NCBI GenBank assembly: GCA_944989445.1
Contig: CALYLW010000681.1
Coordinates: forward strand, 1-64,000
From: Ampullaceana balthica
Lineage: Eukaryota > Mollusca > Gastropoda > Lymnaeidae
Length of the DNA: 64,000 bases
Direction of reading: 5' to 3'
Below the pieces are notes generated by a model. The model was not told where the DNA came from and searched no databases. It worked only from the letters and a program-made list of their open reading frames with translations. Position 1 is the stretch's first letter, and every line of letters starts with the position of its first letter. Of this stretch, positions 24,140-34,688 are shown one piece after another. The position numbers and the translations under genes were made by a program.

Positions 24140-25210
24140 TAGAAAAACTCCATCGTAGTTCATCATGATTTATTTTGAATGTAACAATGCAGAAAATCCA
24201 CAATCACAAAGATATGATGTTGCAAAGGGTAAAAGTATTTTAAAAGCTTTCTGAGACAGTTCGGAGTATTCATGTGAAGCTTGTATCCAAAACTTCATCA
24301 AGCTCACTTTCTGATGCAACATATTCAAAGTAGTATCGGTTGTCAGTTCAATGAATTGGTTTAAATTAGATGTTGGTAAATTTATTGAGTAATTGTACCC
24401 CTTAATCGGACTGGAAACTCTGAAAATTCAAATCACGAAACTACAAGTTACATTGATCCTATTGAAAATGTCAGAAATCAATTTTATTAACAGTTGTTTA
24501 TTGTTTACAGCATTTTCTGGTTTATCGGTAAATTCGTACAATTGATCAAATATGTCCAAGTCACCCTGAAATACTCTTGTTTTCCAAAGATCATGCTTTT
24601 TTGTACAAGCAGACACTTTGTCACTGAGAGTAATTAAATGTGTCTGCTTTCCTTGCAGAGATGAATCAGGTTGATCCAGTTCTTTAAAAATATCAGCCAA
24701 GTAAGTAAGTAAGCCAGAACAGCAACCCAAAAACTATCGTTCAAATGATCAACAAGCTTTGATTTGTTTTTCTCTCCAAGAAACTCTCTCACAGTATCAC
24801 GTATTTTTAAAAAGGCTGTTGAAACTCCCCCCCCCACGTTTAGATAGCCAAGAAGTTTGGACTTTGCATCTCGTATACGCACCAAAAAGGATGCTCTTAA
24901 ATTCATTTTCATTGAATTTGTTTGCTTGTCGTATGCAGGACTTCTGACTATCAAGTGAATTCCTCCCCCCCCCCTCAGCCAGAAATTAGTCCATTGGTCT
25001 CTCCGAGCATACATTATGATTAGTTTTAAGATGTCTTCGGAGTTTTGCAAGTTTCATCGCTTCATTTGCAAGAATTTGCGGACATATTACACACTATGAT
25101 ATGACTCATATACCCAAAGCGCGGCGCGAATAGTCTTCATCATACCGTCGTATGCCTATTCGTACTTTTTTTTTCTCCGGAACTGCATTTGATTCAGACA
25201 TAAATTGTGA
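24140..25210 (-). pseudogene. hAT transposase pseudogene, ZBED5-like
   Basis: Reading leftward from about 25205 there is a degraded N-terminal region, then MKMNLRASFLVRI (about 24910), a KIRDTVREFLGEKN segment, and YLADIFKELDQPDSSLQGK with the downstream DLWKTRVFQGDLDIFDQL block. The C-terminal hAT signature ILLPFATSYLCDCGFSAL follows at about 24170-24240. These segments, in this order, are characteristic of BED-zinc-finger hAT transposases and their domesticated relative ZBED5. A frame change near 24720 and the loss of the middle (catalytic) part show it is dead. It belongs to the element that starts at 20617. Confidence 0.88.
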
Positions 25211-25650
25211 GGATGAATCTGAGGAATCATCTTTATGTCTTTATGTTCGGTTGTTTTCTTTATGGGAAATTTATCCATGTATTTAATCAATTTAACTAAT
25301 ATCTTAATTTAATAATTGTAATATTAATTTAAGGCAAATTTACTCAACGTTTTCAACAATTTTTTTCTGAATGTCTATATAACAACATTAGTTTTCTGGA
25401 ATCTAATACAATGTCCTATAATATCCGGTATGGCTAAAAGTAAACATGTAGATAACAAAAGCATATTATTTTCGGCACTATTGTCACGAATGACAAATTT
25501 TTATTTTTTGTTTTGAAAACAAACTATTTGCAAAGAAAAAGATAATTTAAAGGAAAAAAAAACGAAACGCTTTCGGAATTTGCTTCAGCCATGTAAAATA
25601 ATTACCTTTTAAACATCCTAAGCTCTTCCTCAAAGATACCATCAAATTTA
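25211..25650. other. No gene seen
   Basis: AT-rich spacer between the hAT relic and the next family X copy. The expected right terminal repeat of the hAT element was not found. Confidence 0.4.
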
Positions 25651-26150
25651 AAAAACCCGTAAAAAACCAAGTTTTTTACTATAAATCCTTTATTTACGTA
25701 GCTAAAAGAATGTTCATTATAATACGCAGCGCAAAACCATCCAAAAATACAAAATTGCAGTTGTGTCGTAAAACATGTTTAATATAATGCGCACCGATCA
25801 GCAATATGTTTATAACAAGTGTTTTAAATAAAATACGCACCTTAATGCGCGACAGTAAGGTTGTTCAATATAATACGCACCGCGACACTTTATCTCAAAA
25901 AATAACATGATACATATGAATAAATAAAATAATCTAAAAGATCAATAATTTAATTACGGTACATACGATTGATCTGAAATTTTTATACATTGTTTTTATC
26001 ATCGGTACAAAATATCCTTCAAAACTACAACTCGCTAGCTTACGAGGAAGTGTGATAAAAATCGATCCAAAGTTTTGGCGACAAGCAAGGGTGCAAGGGT
26101 TCAAGGGTGCAAGCAAGCAGACACCACGAGTTAATATAAAGGATTTAAAA
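25651..26150 (-). repeat. Family X repeat, copy 5
   Basis: From AAAAACCCGTAAAAAACCAAG to CACCACGAGTTAATATAAAGG. More diverged than copies 3 and 4. The simple-repeat block here is a run of GGGTGCAAG-like units (26088-26118) instead of (CTTG)n. Confidence 0.85.
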
Positions 26151-26154
26151 ATAC

Positions 26155-28900
26155 GATCAAGACACATTGTTTAAACCAATTCATTATTCTAATAACATAC
26201 TTCAATGTCTCGATGATTCAATTCAGAGGATTCCTTAATCAATGTATAACCATCTAAGCTGTTGCTAAGTTCACACTCAATTACTATTATAGCGAAGTCT
26301 GACCATCTTGTTCAGGATGGTGTTGTTCTCAAATAGTTATTGATAAGTTTTAGTTTTGAAAAACTACCTTCCCAGAACGCAACACGTATTGTGAGAGTTA
26401 GTACGATTCTTAAAGCAATGCTCATGTATGGAGCATAATTCATTTTTGTTATGAATTTCAATTTTCCAAGGGCACTAAATCTTTTTCCAATAGAGAACAC
26501 GCCACTGATATTTCATCTCAAAGTTCCCTGCTATTTATATGCGATGATTCTCCATTAGTTAAAATGGTTTCTAAATCTTTTGCAATTTCCCAAAATTATA
26601 GAAGAACTGACATCTTTTAGTTCATAAATGTTGTATAGAAAACATGTAACTGTTGCGATGTTGCATGAAGCTGAAGAAAACTTTTTTTCTAAAGATTTGA
26701 TTGCTGTGTCAACATAGGTGTTATTTAAATACCGATGTCTATATACTAGACACCAACACACGTATTGACTATGTTGCTAGGGTTACAAGTTACGGGATGC
26801 AGAGCTCCCAGACTACTTACAAACTTTATCTTTATATCATCTACATCTAATTGGCTCAGCCCCCAGTAATAATTACAAATATCAATCTAGAACGAAGATA
26901 CTTTAGATACAAATAATTAACGACCCATAAATAAACACACATAACACCTCTGTGTACAACAGAGAGAAAATATTTAATACATACAATATATACACATAAA
27001 TATAAAATGGAATAGAGTATAAAATATGACTATGTTGACAATAATATTCAAGTACAACATATATAAATAAAAGTACGTTGTGTTCTCAACTTAACTTCTT
27101 AATTTTACAACTAATAAACAGGTCCAGGTCCTTTCTCGTCTTGGAAACCTGGCTCTACCTCCAAAATGCCTATGCCTATTCGATATTGACCACCGATCCG
27201 TCTCGCTCGACCACTTACTCTAGTGGGCCTTCCCAGACTTCAAAGTAGTGCCCCCTCAGTTACGTCTTCAGCATTGGTTCTCACTTCGTCACGGCTCAGG
27301 GTCGTCTTGCTCACTTTTGCCACTAGCGCGTCTGGTGCTCAACTCTGCTCTACCATCTACGTTATATTTGGCTATACAAGCCCTACATTACTTCCTAACG
27401 TTACTTTCGTCAAGTAGGTAACGCTACCTTACTTTACTTCTTCATTCTAGGTAACACTACCCTACGTTACTTGCTTAACCACAACAGCAAAGCTCTGTTC
27501 CCCACAGTCTATCCACTACAACTTAATTATTAGGGTAATCTGTGATCGTCTGGGAGAGAGAACGCCTCATGTTTTCTCCCAAGTATAAGGACCCGCTCAC
27601 CTACGCCATCACAGCATCTGCTCTAAATTCCTATTAATTCTATTGGGTGAACATATGCCCCATGACTGGTGCATAAGACAACTTTCTCCTGGTTGGTCAA
27701 ACCCTAAGTGTCATCTTCTTGGCGCGTGATGGACTATTTCCAGTAAGTACCAATCACGGTCTCATTTGCATAACGTTTCCCCAACTTAGCTTGAACCAAG
27801 GTCACTGTAGCGTTGGTTGGGTCTAACCCCTACCCCAAACGGTTCTAAAATTTGTATGATTCTAAAAGTCTAAACTGAGGTACTCAACAGTGCTAAACGA
27901 ATTCAATTTTGTATTTTTCCTGTTCACTAATTATAGGCTCATCCTGATTTTCATCAAACAGTCTTTTTTTTTCCGACAAACTCGATGTCTTGGTATTGAC
28001 TCAATTTTTTTATCGGCATCTATTTAGTGTGCCATTTCGCCAGCATCACCAAAGATGGCTTGGAAGCGATTGTCTGATCTCAAATATTAAAAAATGTTTT
28101 GAACTTTCCAAAAAAAATATTGCCAATGCTATATTATAATTTTTGCTCTGCATGAGTTTACTAATGGGATTAACGTGATTTAGTACCTCATACCATATCA
28201 CAACAGGACAAAGAAATGTAAATTATTTTATTTGTGTAAGTGGTCCAGAGGCTTCAACTCTCATTGATCTATCCATATCTTTGTTCTCGAAAAATGTAAG
28301 CAATGCATCATATATTTGACAGATCTGATACCTCAATTCTTTATATAATCAAATCGGCTTTCCCAACTTGTGTCACTAAGAGGATTTAAGGTTAGTTCTC
28401 AACGTACGTCAAAAGAATGGCCCATCTCAGGTCGATGATGAAAAAAATAAATGCAATTTTTAGACAATTTTAAAAAAGTTGGCTCCTTCCAATGATGATT
28501 TGGCCATATCATGTATTACCAAATTAAGGGAGTGGCTACCACATTGCCATCTTATTACATTTTCCGATGTAGATTTTCTCATGATTTGAACATAACTAAC
28601 ATTTTTGTAACCCCCAGCGCTTGAATATCTTTCTCGTCTCACTAGCTGCCCTAGTGCTTTAGCATCATGCGTCACTATTGAAACGAGCGAGCAATAAAAC
28701 ATGTTAACATTTTTTCAGCTCTTTTACAGATCAAAGTTGACAAAGTTGACGGATTTTCATAAAGCTGATATTATAGATTTTGTGAATATGTCTACAGATG
28801 TTGGAATTATGCTCACTAGCGGATTAAATTAGATGTTTAAAAAAACGCTTCTCTTTTCCATCTTACTCTCAGTGGTGACTATCATCTGCCATTATTGCTA
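26155..28900 (-). pseudogene. Second hAT transposase pseudogene (ZMYM1/DUF4371-like), split by an LTR
   Basis: The minus strand shows parts of a DUF4371/ZMYM1-type hAT transposase. An upstream RWQCGSHSLNLVIHDMAKSS block (about 28500-28560) matches the family's conserved C-(A/G)-x-H-S-LN-L segment. A lysine-rich RHRVCRKKK region follows near 27990. The C-terminal ALRIVLTLTIRVAFWEGSFSKLKLINN block at 26330-26420 is the dimerisation motif (A-S-x-ER-SFSKLK in active members). Frames are broken and a 1.17-kb LTR lies within. The element's own ends were not identified. Confidence 0.82.
26719..27889 (-). mobile_element. Probable solo LTR, copy 1
   Basis: It shares start, end and scattered internal blocks with 46454-47737: plus-strand start TGTTATTTAAATACC, an ACAACAGAGAGAAAATATTT block, GTATAAGGACC, and end GTACTCAACA. 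The complement reads TGTTGAGTAC...TAACA, a typical LTR outline, so minus orientation is favoured. No coding region is attached. No matching 5-bp target duplication was seen, so the call rests on comparison of the two copies. Confidence 0.6.
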
Positions 28901-29031
28901 AGCCATCCATTGGGCCCTGGCAGCCTCGTATTAGTTTATCAAGTGGCCAATGAAATTATTTTGTAAACAGAGCCGTCGAATTCCCGTTTAAATTTTTTTT
29001 TAAATAACATAAAATTAAAGAAATAATTATA
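28901..29031. other. Spacer
   Basis: Short AT-rich stretch with no feature. Confidence 0.4.
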
Positions 29032-29305
29032 GGGGCCGTCCAAAAATGCGTCAAGCTATTTTTGACCATTTTAACCCCCCTCCCCCCTGTCAAAAACTGC
29101 CACACATCTCGGACCCCCATCCCCCCTAAAGTACGTCACACATTCGGAAAAAAATGTTGTTTTTTATTAATAAAATAATCAAAATTTAATATAAAACAGC
29201 GTGACGTCACACATGGCTGGACCCCCTGCCCCCTGTCACAAACTGTCACACTTTCTTACACCCCCTCCTCCCCTCTGGAGCGTGACGTACTTTATGGACG
29301 GCCCC
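29032..29305. mobile_element. Foldback MITE, GGGGCCGTCCAAAAATGCG type, copy 3
   Basis: Ends GGGGCCGTCC and GGACGGCCCC frame a palindromic, C-rich/G-rich interior with CGTCACAC motifs. This copy has the best-preserved termini of the three. ATA flanks both sides. Confidence 0.82.
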
Positions 29306-29348
29306 ATATATATGTGTATGTATCTATGTATCTATGTGTGTTTATATG

Positions 29349-29349
<1 letters not shown>

Positions 29350-29420
<71 letters not shown>
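29350..29420. repeat. Long (AT)n microsatellite
   Basis: About 35 uninterrupted AT units, bordered by (TATG/TGTG) and (ACAC) runs, immediately beside the MITE. Likely length-polymorphic. Confidence 0.95.
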
Positions 29421-29428
<8 letters not shown>

Positions 29429-30930
29429 TTATTTATTTATTAAATGAACAAAAAATTAAAAAATAAATTTTAAAATAAAATAAAATATAATAATGTGAAT
29501 ACTCTAAACATAGGGCTTTCTAAGTTTATTAGGAGATCTGAATGATATAATCTGACTCTTTTATTTCAATAAAATGTTAAGTTTTATTGTTATTTATTTT
29601 TAGGGGTGGGGGTGTTGCTGTTTCAGACGGACTTTACTGGCAAGATTCTGAACTCTTAAAAAAACCTCTAAAAAATAAATTTGTTATTAATTTTAGCAAT
29701 GCTGAAAACCTAAGGTTATTGTAGCTCCATGAAACGTTTAGTGGTTGTGAAAAAAAATGTTTGAGGACCCTTGGAAGGATAAAGCTGTTATGCAAAAATC
29801 CCGTTTGGATTGAGATTATAGCCTTCTTGTTGGGAAGTATTGCATCAGTTTAACTCACGTTGCATACAATATTATTTGGCGATTAGTTTTAATCCATCCT
29901 CGTGGTTTTGGGATAAGCTCCGTCTTATGACAATCTCCTGAAGTTATTTCAAAACGTTTCTTTTTCAAATCTCCGAGTTTAAATCGTGAGCTCACACTAA
30001 GCTTCATTGATGAAAATCCTCAGGACGTGCGCGGACGACTCGGGAAGATTTGGAGCGATGTTGTTGTGGCTTTCAAAAGAGATAGTATTAGGAAACACAC
30101 AGTTTTTCGACACCGTCTTAGGTTCGAATCAATAAGAGAAACTTAAGTAAAGTTTGTTTTTCCCCCTTTTTTCTAATAATGCTGATTTTGTGGTTTCAAG
30201 CATATGTTGGAATAGTTTATTTCTAAATTTAGAGATACCTATGTTATTTATTACGTTATTCCTTGCATTATGCTGTACTTAATATTATGAAAAGATAATA
30301 TAATATGATATTAGATTGGAGGGGATGTTATAGGATAATATATGATAAAATGCGATTAGATGAGATAGGAAAATATAATGCATGATAAAATCTGTATGAG
30401 GTCAGAAAGAACAGAATTGGATATGATCATATAAAATAGTATAAGTGTAATAAAATGGTATACGATATAATAACAAGAAGGGGATATATGTGAAATGTAT
30501 TTATATTTTTAAGTATCGAACAAGACATTCTTAAAAACATAATATATTTTATTAACCATGACAAATTTTAAAATCGGGCAAAGAAAATCAAAGACAAAAT
30601 AAAGGAAATATCTAGCTTAAAGTGGGAGAATAGTCATTTAGATGGGAAGATCTAATTCTATACAGATGTCAATATGCTGACACTAATATTAAGCAAATAT
30701 GTTATTTAAATTTTAATGTCAAAACAATTTAAACAATAAACATTATTCAAACCATGCTGGTATTTAAATGAAATACGTTTTTAAAAAAAAATTGTTTTAA
30801 ATTTTTTATTATTTTTAAAAAAAACTAGAATAGAGAATGGCTTAAACGTACCAGGTTTCTCTAATACTAATGGGTAATCGCGTCTAAAATACTAAAGCGT
30901 TTACAAAAAACTTCAAATTTAATTTTTAAA
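29421..30930. other. No gene seen
   Basis: AT-rich DNA. A degenerate GATAATATA-like low-complexity stretch runs at 30285-30480. Confidence 0.4.
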
Positions 30931-31410
30931 AACCGTAAAAAAACCAAGTTTTCGACTATAAATCCTTTATGTACGAGACTTAACTAACACAGTGTACTTC
31001 ATCATACACAGCGCAAGACCATCCAAAAATACAAATTTGTAGTTGTGTCGTAAAACATGTTTAATATAATGCGCACCGATCAGGAATATGTTTATAAAAA
31101 GTGTTGTCAATAAAATAAGCACCTTATTGCGTGACAGAAAGACTGTTCAAAATAATACGCACCGCGAAACTCTATCTAAAAGAAATAACATGTTACATAG
31201 GAATAAATAATATAATCTAAAAATTCAATAATATAATGACGGTACATGCGATCAATCTAAAATTTTGATGCATAGTTTTTATAATTGGCAGAAAACTGCC
31301 AGCTAAATTTCAGCTCGCTAGCTTACGAGAAAGTGGGTTAAAAATCGATCCAAAGTTTTTGCGTCAAGGGCGCAACCAGACACCACGAGTTAATATAAAG
31401 GATTTAAAAA
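30931..31410 (-). repeat. Family X repeat, copy 6
   Basis: Reverse copy from AAACCGTAAAAAAACCAAGT to CACCACGAGTTAATATAAAG, with substitutions throughout. All four internal boxes are recognisable. Confidence 0.85.
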
Positions 31411-31747
31411 TAGATCATAGAATTTCTCTTTTGCGCTTATTTTCTTTTCTCGTCGCATTCATCGCCACGTCCGGAACCCGCAAATTTTTAAACTGTATTA
31501 TTCAATGATTAGGAATTTATTGCATGTCTAGCAATTTACTTCTTACGCTTCGAATAGCAGTGTTGTTTTTTAATTTTATTTGATACACACTCCATAATTT
31601 GAGTATGTCTTACACAAGCGTGTAACTCATGCTTACATTTGTATTGATTGGGAATTAAGAGGTGTTGTGGTAAAAACTAGGTTTGATCGTATTTAGTTTT
31701 TATATGTCTGGGGTTTTCAGCCTCTGGGTGACATTCTTATCCCGAAA

Positions 31748-31905
31748 AAAGTCCATGCTAAACTTGACCTCTTTAAACTTGGCTGTGCTTAATCTTGTCA
31801 TTCTAAACTTGGTTATGTTAACTTCATCTTTGCTACTCTAAAATTGGTCACAATGAACTTGTTTACTCTAAACTTGGTCATTCTAAAATTGGTAATGTTA
31901 AACTT
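31748..31905. repeat. Degenerate minisatellite, CTAAACTTGGTCATT units
   Basis: About nine imperfect copies of a 15-18-bp unit (TCTAAACTTGGTCAT, variants with GTTATGTTAA). Comparable in style to the TTCGACC and GGCCGTTTTGACC minisatellites elsewhere in the window. The flanks 31411-31747 and 31906-32320 show nothing. Confidence 0.65.
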
Positions 31906-32324
31906 TCTTTATTGTTCATCATAATTCTGAAACTTAAGATTTAAAAAAATGTTTTAAGAATCTTTCATTTTTTGTTTGTTTATTTCTTACGGAAAGTAAA
32001 ACCTAAAACAACCTAAGGTTCAATGTGAAGTAAATGACCCTATCACTATCACTGTGATCATCAACATTGCTTACGCTAGTAAGATTATACAATTTTTTTA
32101 AAGCAGTAGTTAGTTCACTATAGCATATTTCGTTCGTCACGCGAGAGATTGCTAACGTCGTATGGAAAGTAAATATAAAAGAGGAAAATTTGCGGACAAC
32201 GGTTGTCAAAGGTAGAACTATACATAAATCTCTGACCCCATGGGTTTTTCTTAACGACAATAACTTCTTCAATGACATGCAGATGCTAATATACCTGAAA
32301 TCATCAGACAGAGTCAAATAATGT

Positions 32325-32725
32325 ATGGGTACTCATCCACCAAAGAAAACATTGATGAACTAGAACAACTTCAAAAATGAGCTGCAACATTCATTACTGG
32401 AGAATGTTCAAAACTGACAAGAATAACACCATTAGTTAAATCATTAAACCTTGAAACACTAGAGGATAGAAGAACCAAGATCAAAGTAGTAATCATACAT
32501 AAAGCAATTAATTCTAATTTATAAATACAACACAAAGATAACTTAATACAGCCCTCAGATAGACATAAGGATAAAAACACCTTTCTTATTCCGTATGCAA
32601 GAACAAACTCATACAAATTTTCCTTCTTCCCGTCTGTAATTCGGGCGTGGAATGGGTTGCCTGAAGAAACCAGGAAAACCAACACTTTATCGACATTTAA
32701 ATCTCTAATAAAAATGCAGGACTAA
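32325..32725 (+). pseudogene. Non-LTR retrotransposon (LINE) 3' end, degraded RT C-terminus
   Basis: The plus strand reads, with stops, the C-terminal region of a CR1/L2/Jockey-type reverse transcriptase ORF: IDELEQLQK, then AATFITGECSKLTRITP, SLNLETLEDRRTK, and ARTNSYKFSFFPSVIRAWNG before LPEETRK. The order and the FFPSVIRAWNGLP motif are characteristic. A (GATAA)n tail at 32790-32808 lies about 65 bp downstream of the ORF end and fits the simple-repeat 3' ends of such elements. The 5' part is absent, as is usual for truncated LINE copies. Confidence 0.85.
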
Positions 32726-32977
32726 ACACAAACCACAGATAAGCGTATGACGCAATAATCTTCTGTATAGAAGGAGCGTCTGTAACAGATAAGATAAGAT
32801 AAGATAATGTCGAGGACAGATACAAAAGTCCACGACATCGTTAGACCAACACTCAACACAGATGTACATGAAATGATATTATAAAAGAAACCTATAGACA
32901 AGGATATAAAGGATTTAAAAAACTTGAACAATAATGGTAAATGTATCCACTATTATCCATATTGAAATGAACAGGTT
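32726..32977. other. LINE 3' tail and spacer
   Basis: Includes (GATAA)n and otherwise AT-rich DNA. Confidence 0.45.
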
Positions 32978-33801
32978 TCTGAACTTCATATCTTGCCCTG
33001 AGTGGGCCCCGGGGCCCTTAATTTCGTTATTTGCTTATATGTGCTATATAAATATTAGTTTATTCGTTAGCTACTTAGTACATGAATAAATTTTTACCAA
33101 ACTTTGTATACAAAAACGTGGTAGCTTATATTAAAATGCTATAGGAAACTGAACTTCTAATGTCAATATCTTCGGGGCCGGGGGCCCCAAATGTCTTTTT
33201 TCGTATATGTTTAAGATATTTTTCCTGTTCAATTTTTAAAGATCTTGTGAAATATATCAACAATAAAACTAAATTAAAATGAACAGGATTTTGTAGTTGA
33301 CTTCTTGCACCGAATGGCCCTTAAATGTCATTTTCCCCTATATTAGCTATATAAAAAGTAGCTTAAGCGTTACATAATAAGAAAATAACTGGATTTCGAC
33401 CAAACTTAGTATATAAAAACGTAAGACCCTATATTACTATAGTGCACTGAACTCCTAATGTCCATTTCCTCGGTGCTAGGGGCCCCAAAAGTCTTTTTAC
33501 TGAACTTTAATAATTGTATTCCCTTTTCAATTTTACACGATCTTGAGGAATATAGCTTGAGTAAAATGGCAATAAAGAACTATATCATCACTCATTTTAG
33601 GGCAGGGGGCCCTTAATATCGTTCCTTCTTTTGTACGCTATTTAATTATTAATTTATTTATCAGTTTGCTATGAAACTTATAATTTTTTCCACTCTTCAG
33701 TGAAGGTTTCTGCATAACTGTTTTCAAACATAAAACTCATTGGTTTCTTTAAATCTATTCATTTTTACAGAGATCGTTGCAATAAACGACGGGTCTGCTA
33801 G
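32978..33801 (+). mobile_element. Helitron 3' end with internal 300-bp tandem units
   Basis: The right terminus is a hairpin TCGTT/AACGA (33774-33788), then GGGTCTGCTAG, followed by T: a Helitron 3' end. Upstream are about two and a half tandem units of roughly 300 bp, each with a GGGGCC(C) motif, a TTTACCAAACTT(A/T)GTATA motif and a CTGAACT(C/T)CTAATGTC motif. A related diverged unit occurs at 53140-53420. The 5' end (TC...) was not located, so the start given is the start of the repeats. Confidence 0.7.
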
Positions 33802-34214
33802 TATATACATATATATTATTGATAATTTAATTCTCGACATATGAGTTCTGGTTCAAGTTTTTTGTTTGTCAGTAGTGATTGTATTTTGTTCTAAGTAAAC
33901 ATGATACCTTACCCACATCTCATTTGAATTCTAGGTTTGGAAGATTAATGAGTCACATACGTATTGCCGTTTAGCATTTCACTCTTTTAAACAAGTTTAA
34001 GCGATCTCGCGAAATGCTGTTGTCAATACAAAGAAGAAGAATTATGAGTCGTTTTTGATTGAAACAATTTCAAGATTTCAATTTTATAATTTTAAGCCTT
34101 TCTAACTTAGGTAACAGTTTATCATTATCAGAAATCTGTCTCGGTTCGACATAGTTGCGTTGGGTATTTTTTTTAAAATAAAAAAACTGGTTTCCTTTTG
34201 ATGCGATCGACTGC
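33802..34214. other. No gene seen
   Basis: AT-rich intergenic sequence. Confidence 0.4.
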
Positions 34215-34309
34215 TAGGGCTGTCAATATTGTTGAAAAAAAAAGCTGCCACAGTACGCGTCCAATTTTTGAACGGATACCCGGGTTACCCGTTCGAAATT
34301 GTGACCCAT

Positions 34310-34425
34310 AAAGCGGCCCCGGTCCAAACGACCGCGGTCAAATCGGCCATGGTCAAAACAGCCCCTCTGAAAACGGCCCTGGTCCAAACGTTCACGGTCA
34401 AAACGACCCCAGACAAAATTTTAAA
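34310..34425. repeat. Minisatellite, GGTCAAAACGGCC units
   Basis: About seven imperfect 15-bp units of the type GGTC(C/A)AAACG(A/G)CC. The same unit appears in inverted orientation at 34608-34680, so the two arrays form the arms of an internal palindrome. Confidence 0.75.
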
Positions 34426-34607
34426 ACATTGTTTTACAAAATATTTTTTTTTGGTGCATTTTAACCTTTTATCAACGTTTTCACCTTTTAAGAAAGAGGT
34501 CAAATTGTAAAATTATTTATTGTGATCTTATTATATTATATCTTCTAAACAAAAATCTGTGACTTTTTATCATACGGAGTAACTGTTATTACATTTTTTT
34601 TGACGTT

Positions 34608-34688
34608 ATTGACCAGGGCAGTTTTGACCAGGGCCGTTTTGTCGGGACCGATTTGTCCTGGGCCGTTTTGTCGGTTAACCGTTCGAAA
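34608..34688. repeat. Minisatellite, inverted partner of 34310-34425
   Basis: Five to six units of the type GACCAGGGCCGTTTT, reverse complement of the array at 34310-34425. Confidence 0.75.

Larger units (their letters stand above)
20617..25210 (-). mobile_element. BED-type hAT transposon relic, interrupted
   Basis: The left end CAGTGGTTCTCAACTTTTTGA at 20617 is a well-known type of hAT terminus. The transposase relic lies at about 24140-25210 on the minus strand. Between them H1c is inserted at 20976-24064, with a perfect target duplication, so the two parts were once adjacent. The right terminal repeat was not found; the element may be truncated near 25.2 kb. Confidence 0.75.

Noticed and set aside
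29201..29443. 80-codon frame ending in a Tyr/Ile run
   Set aside because: It is the translation of the MITE end and the (AT)n microsatellite.
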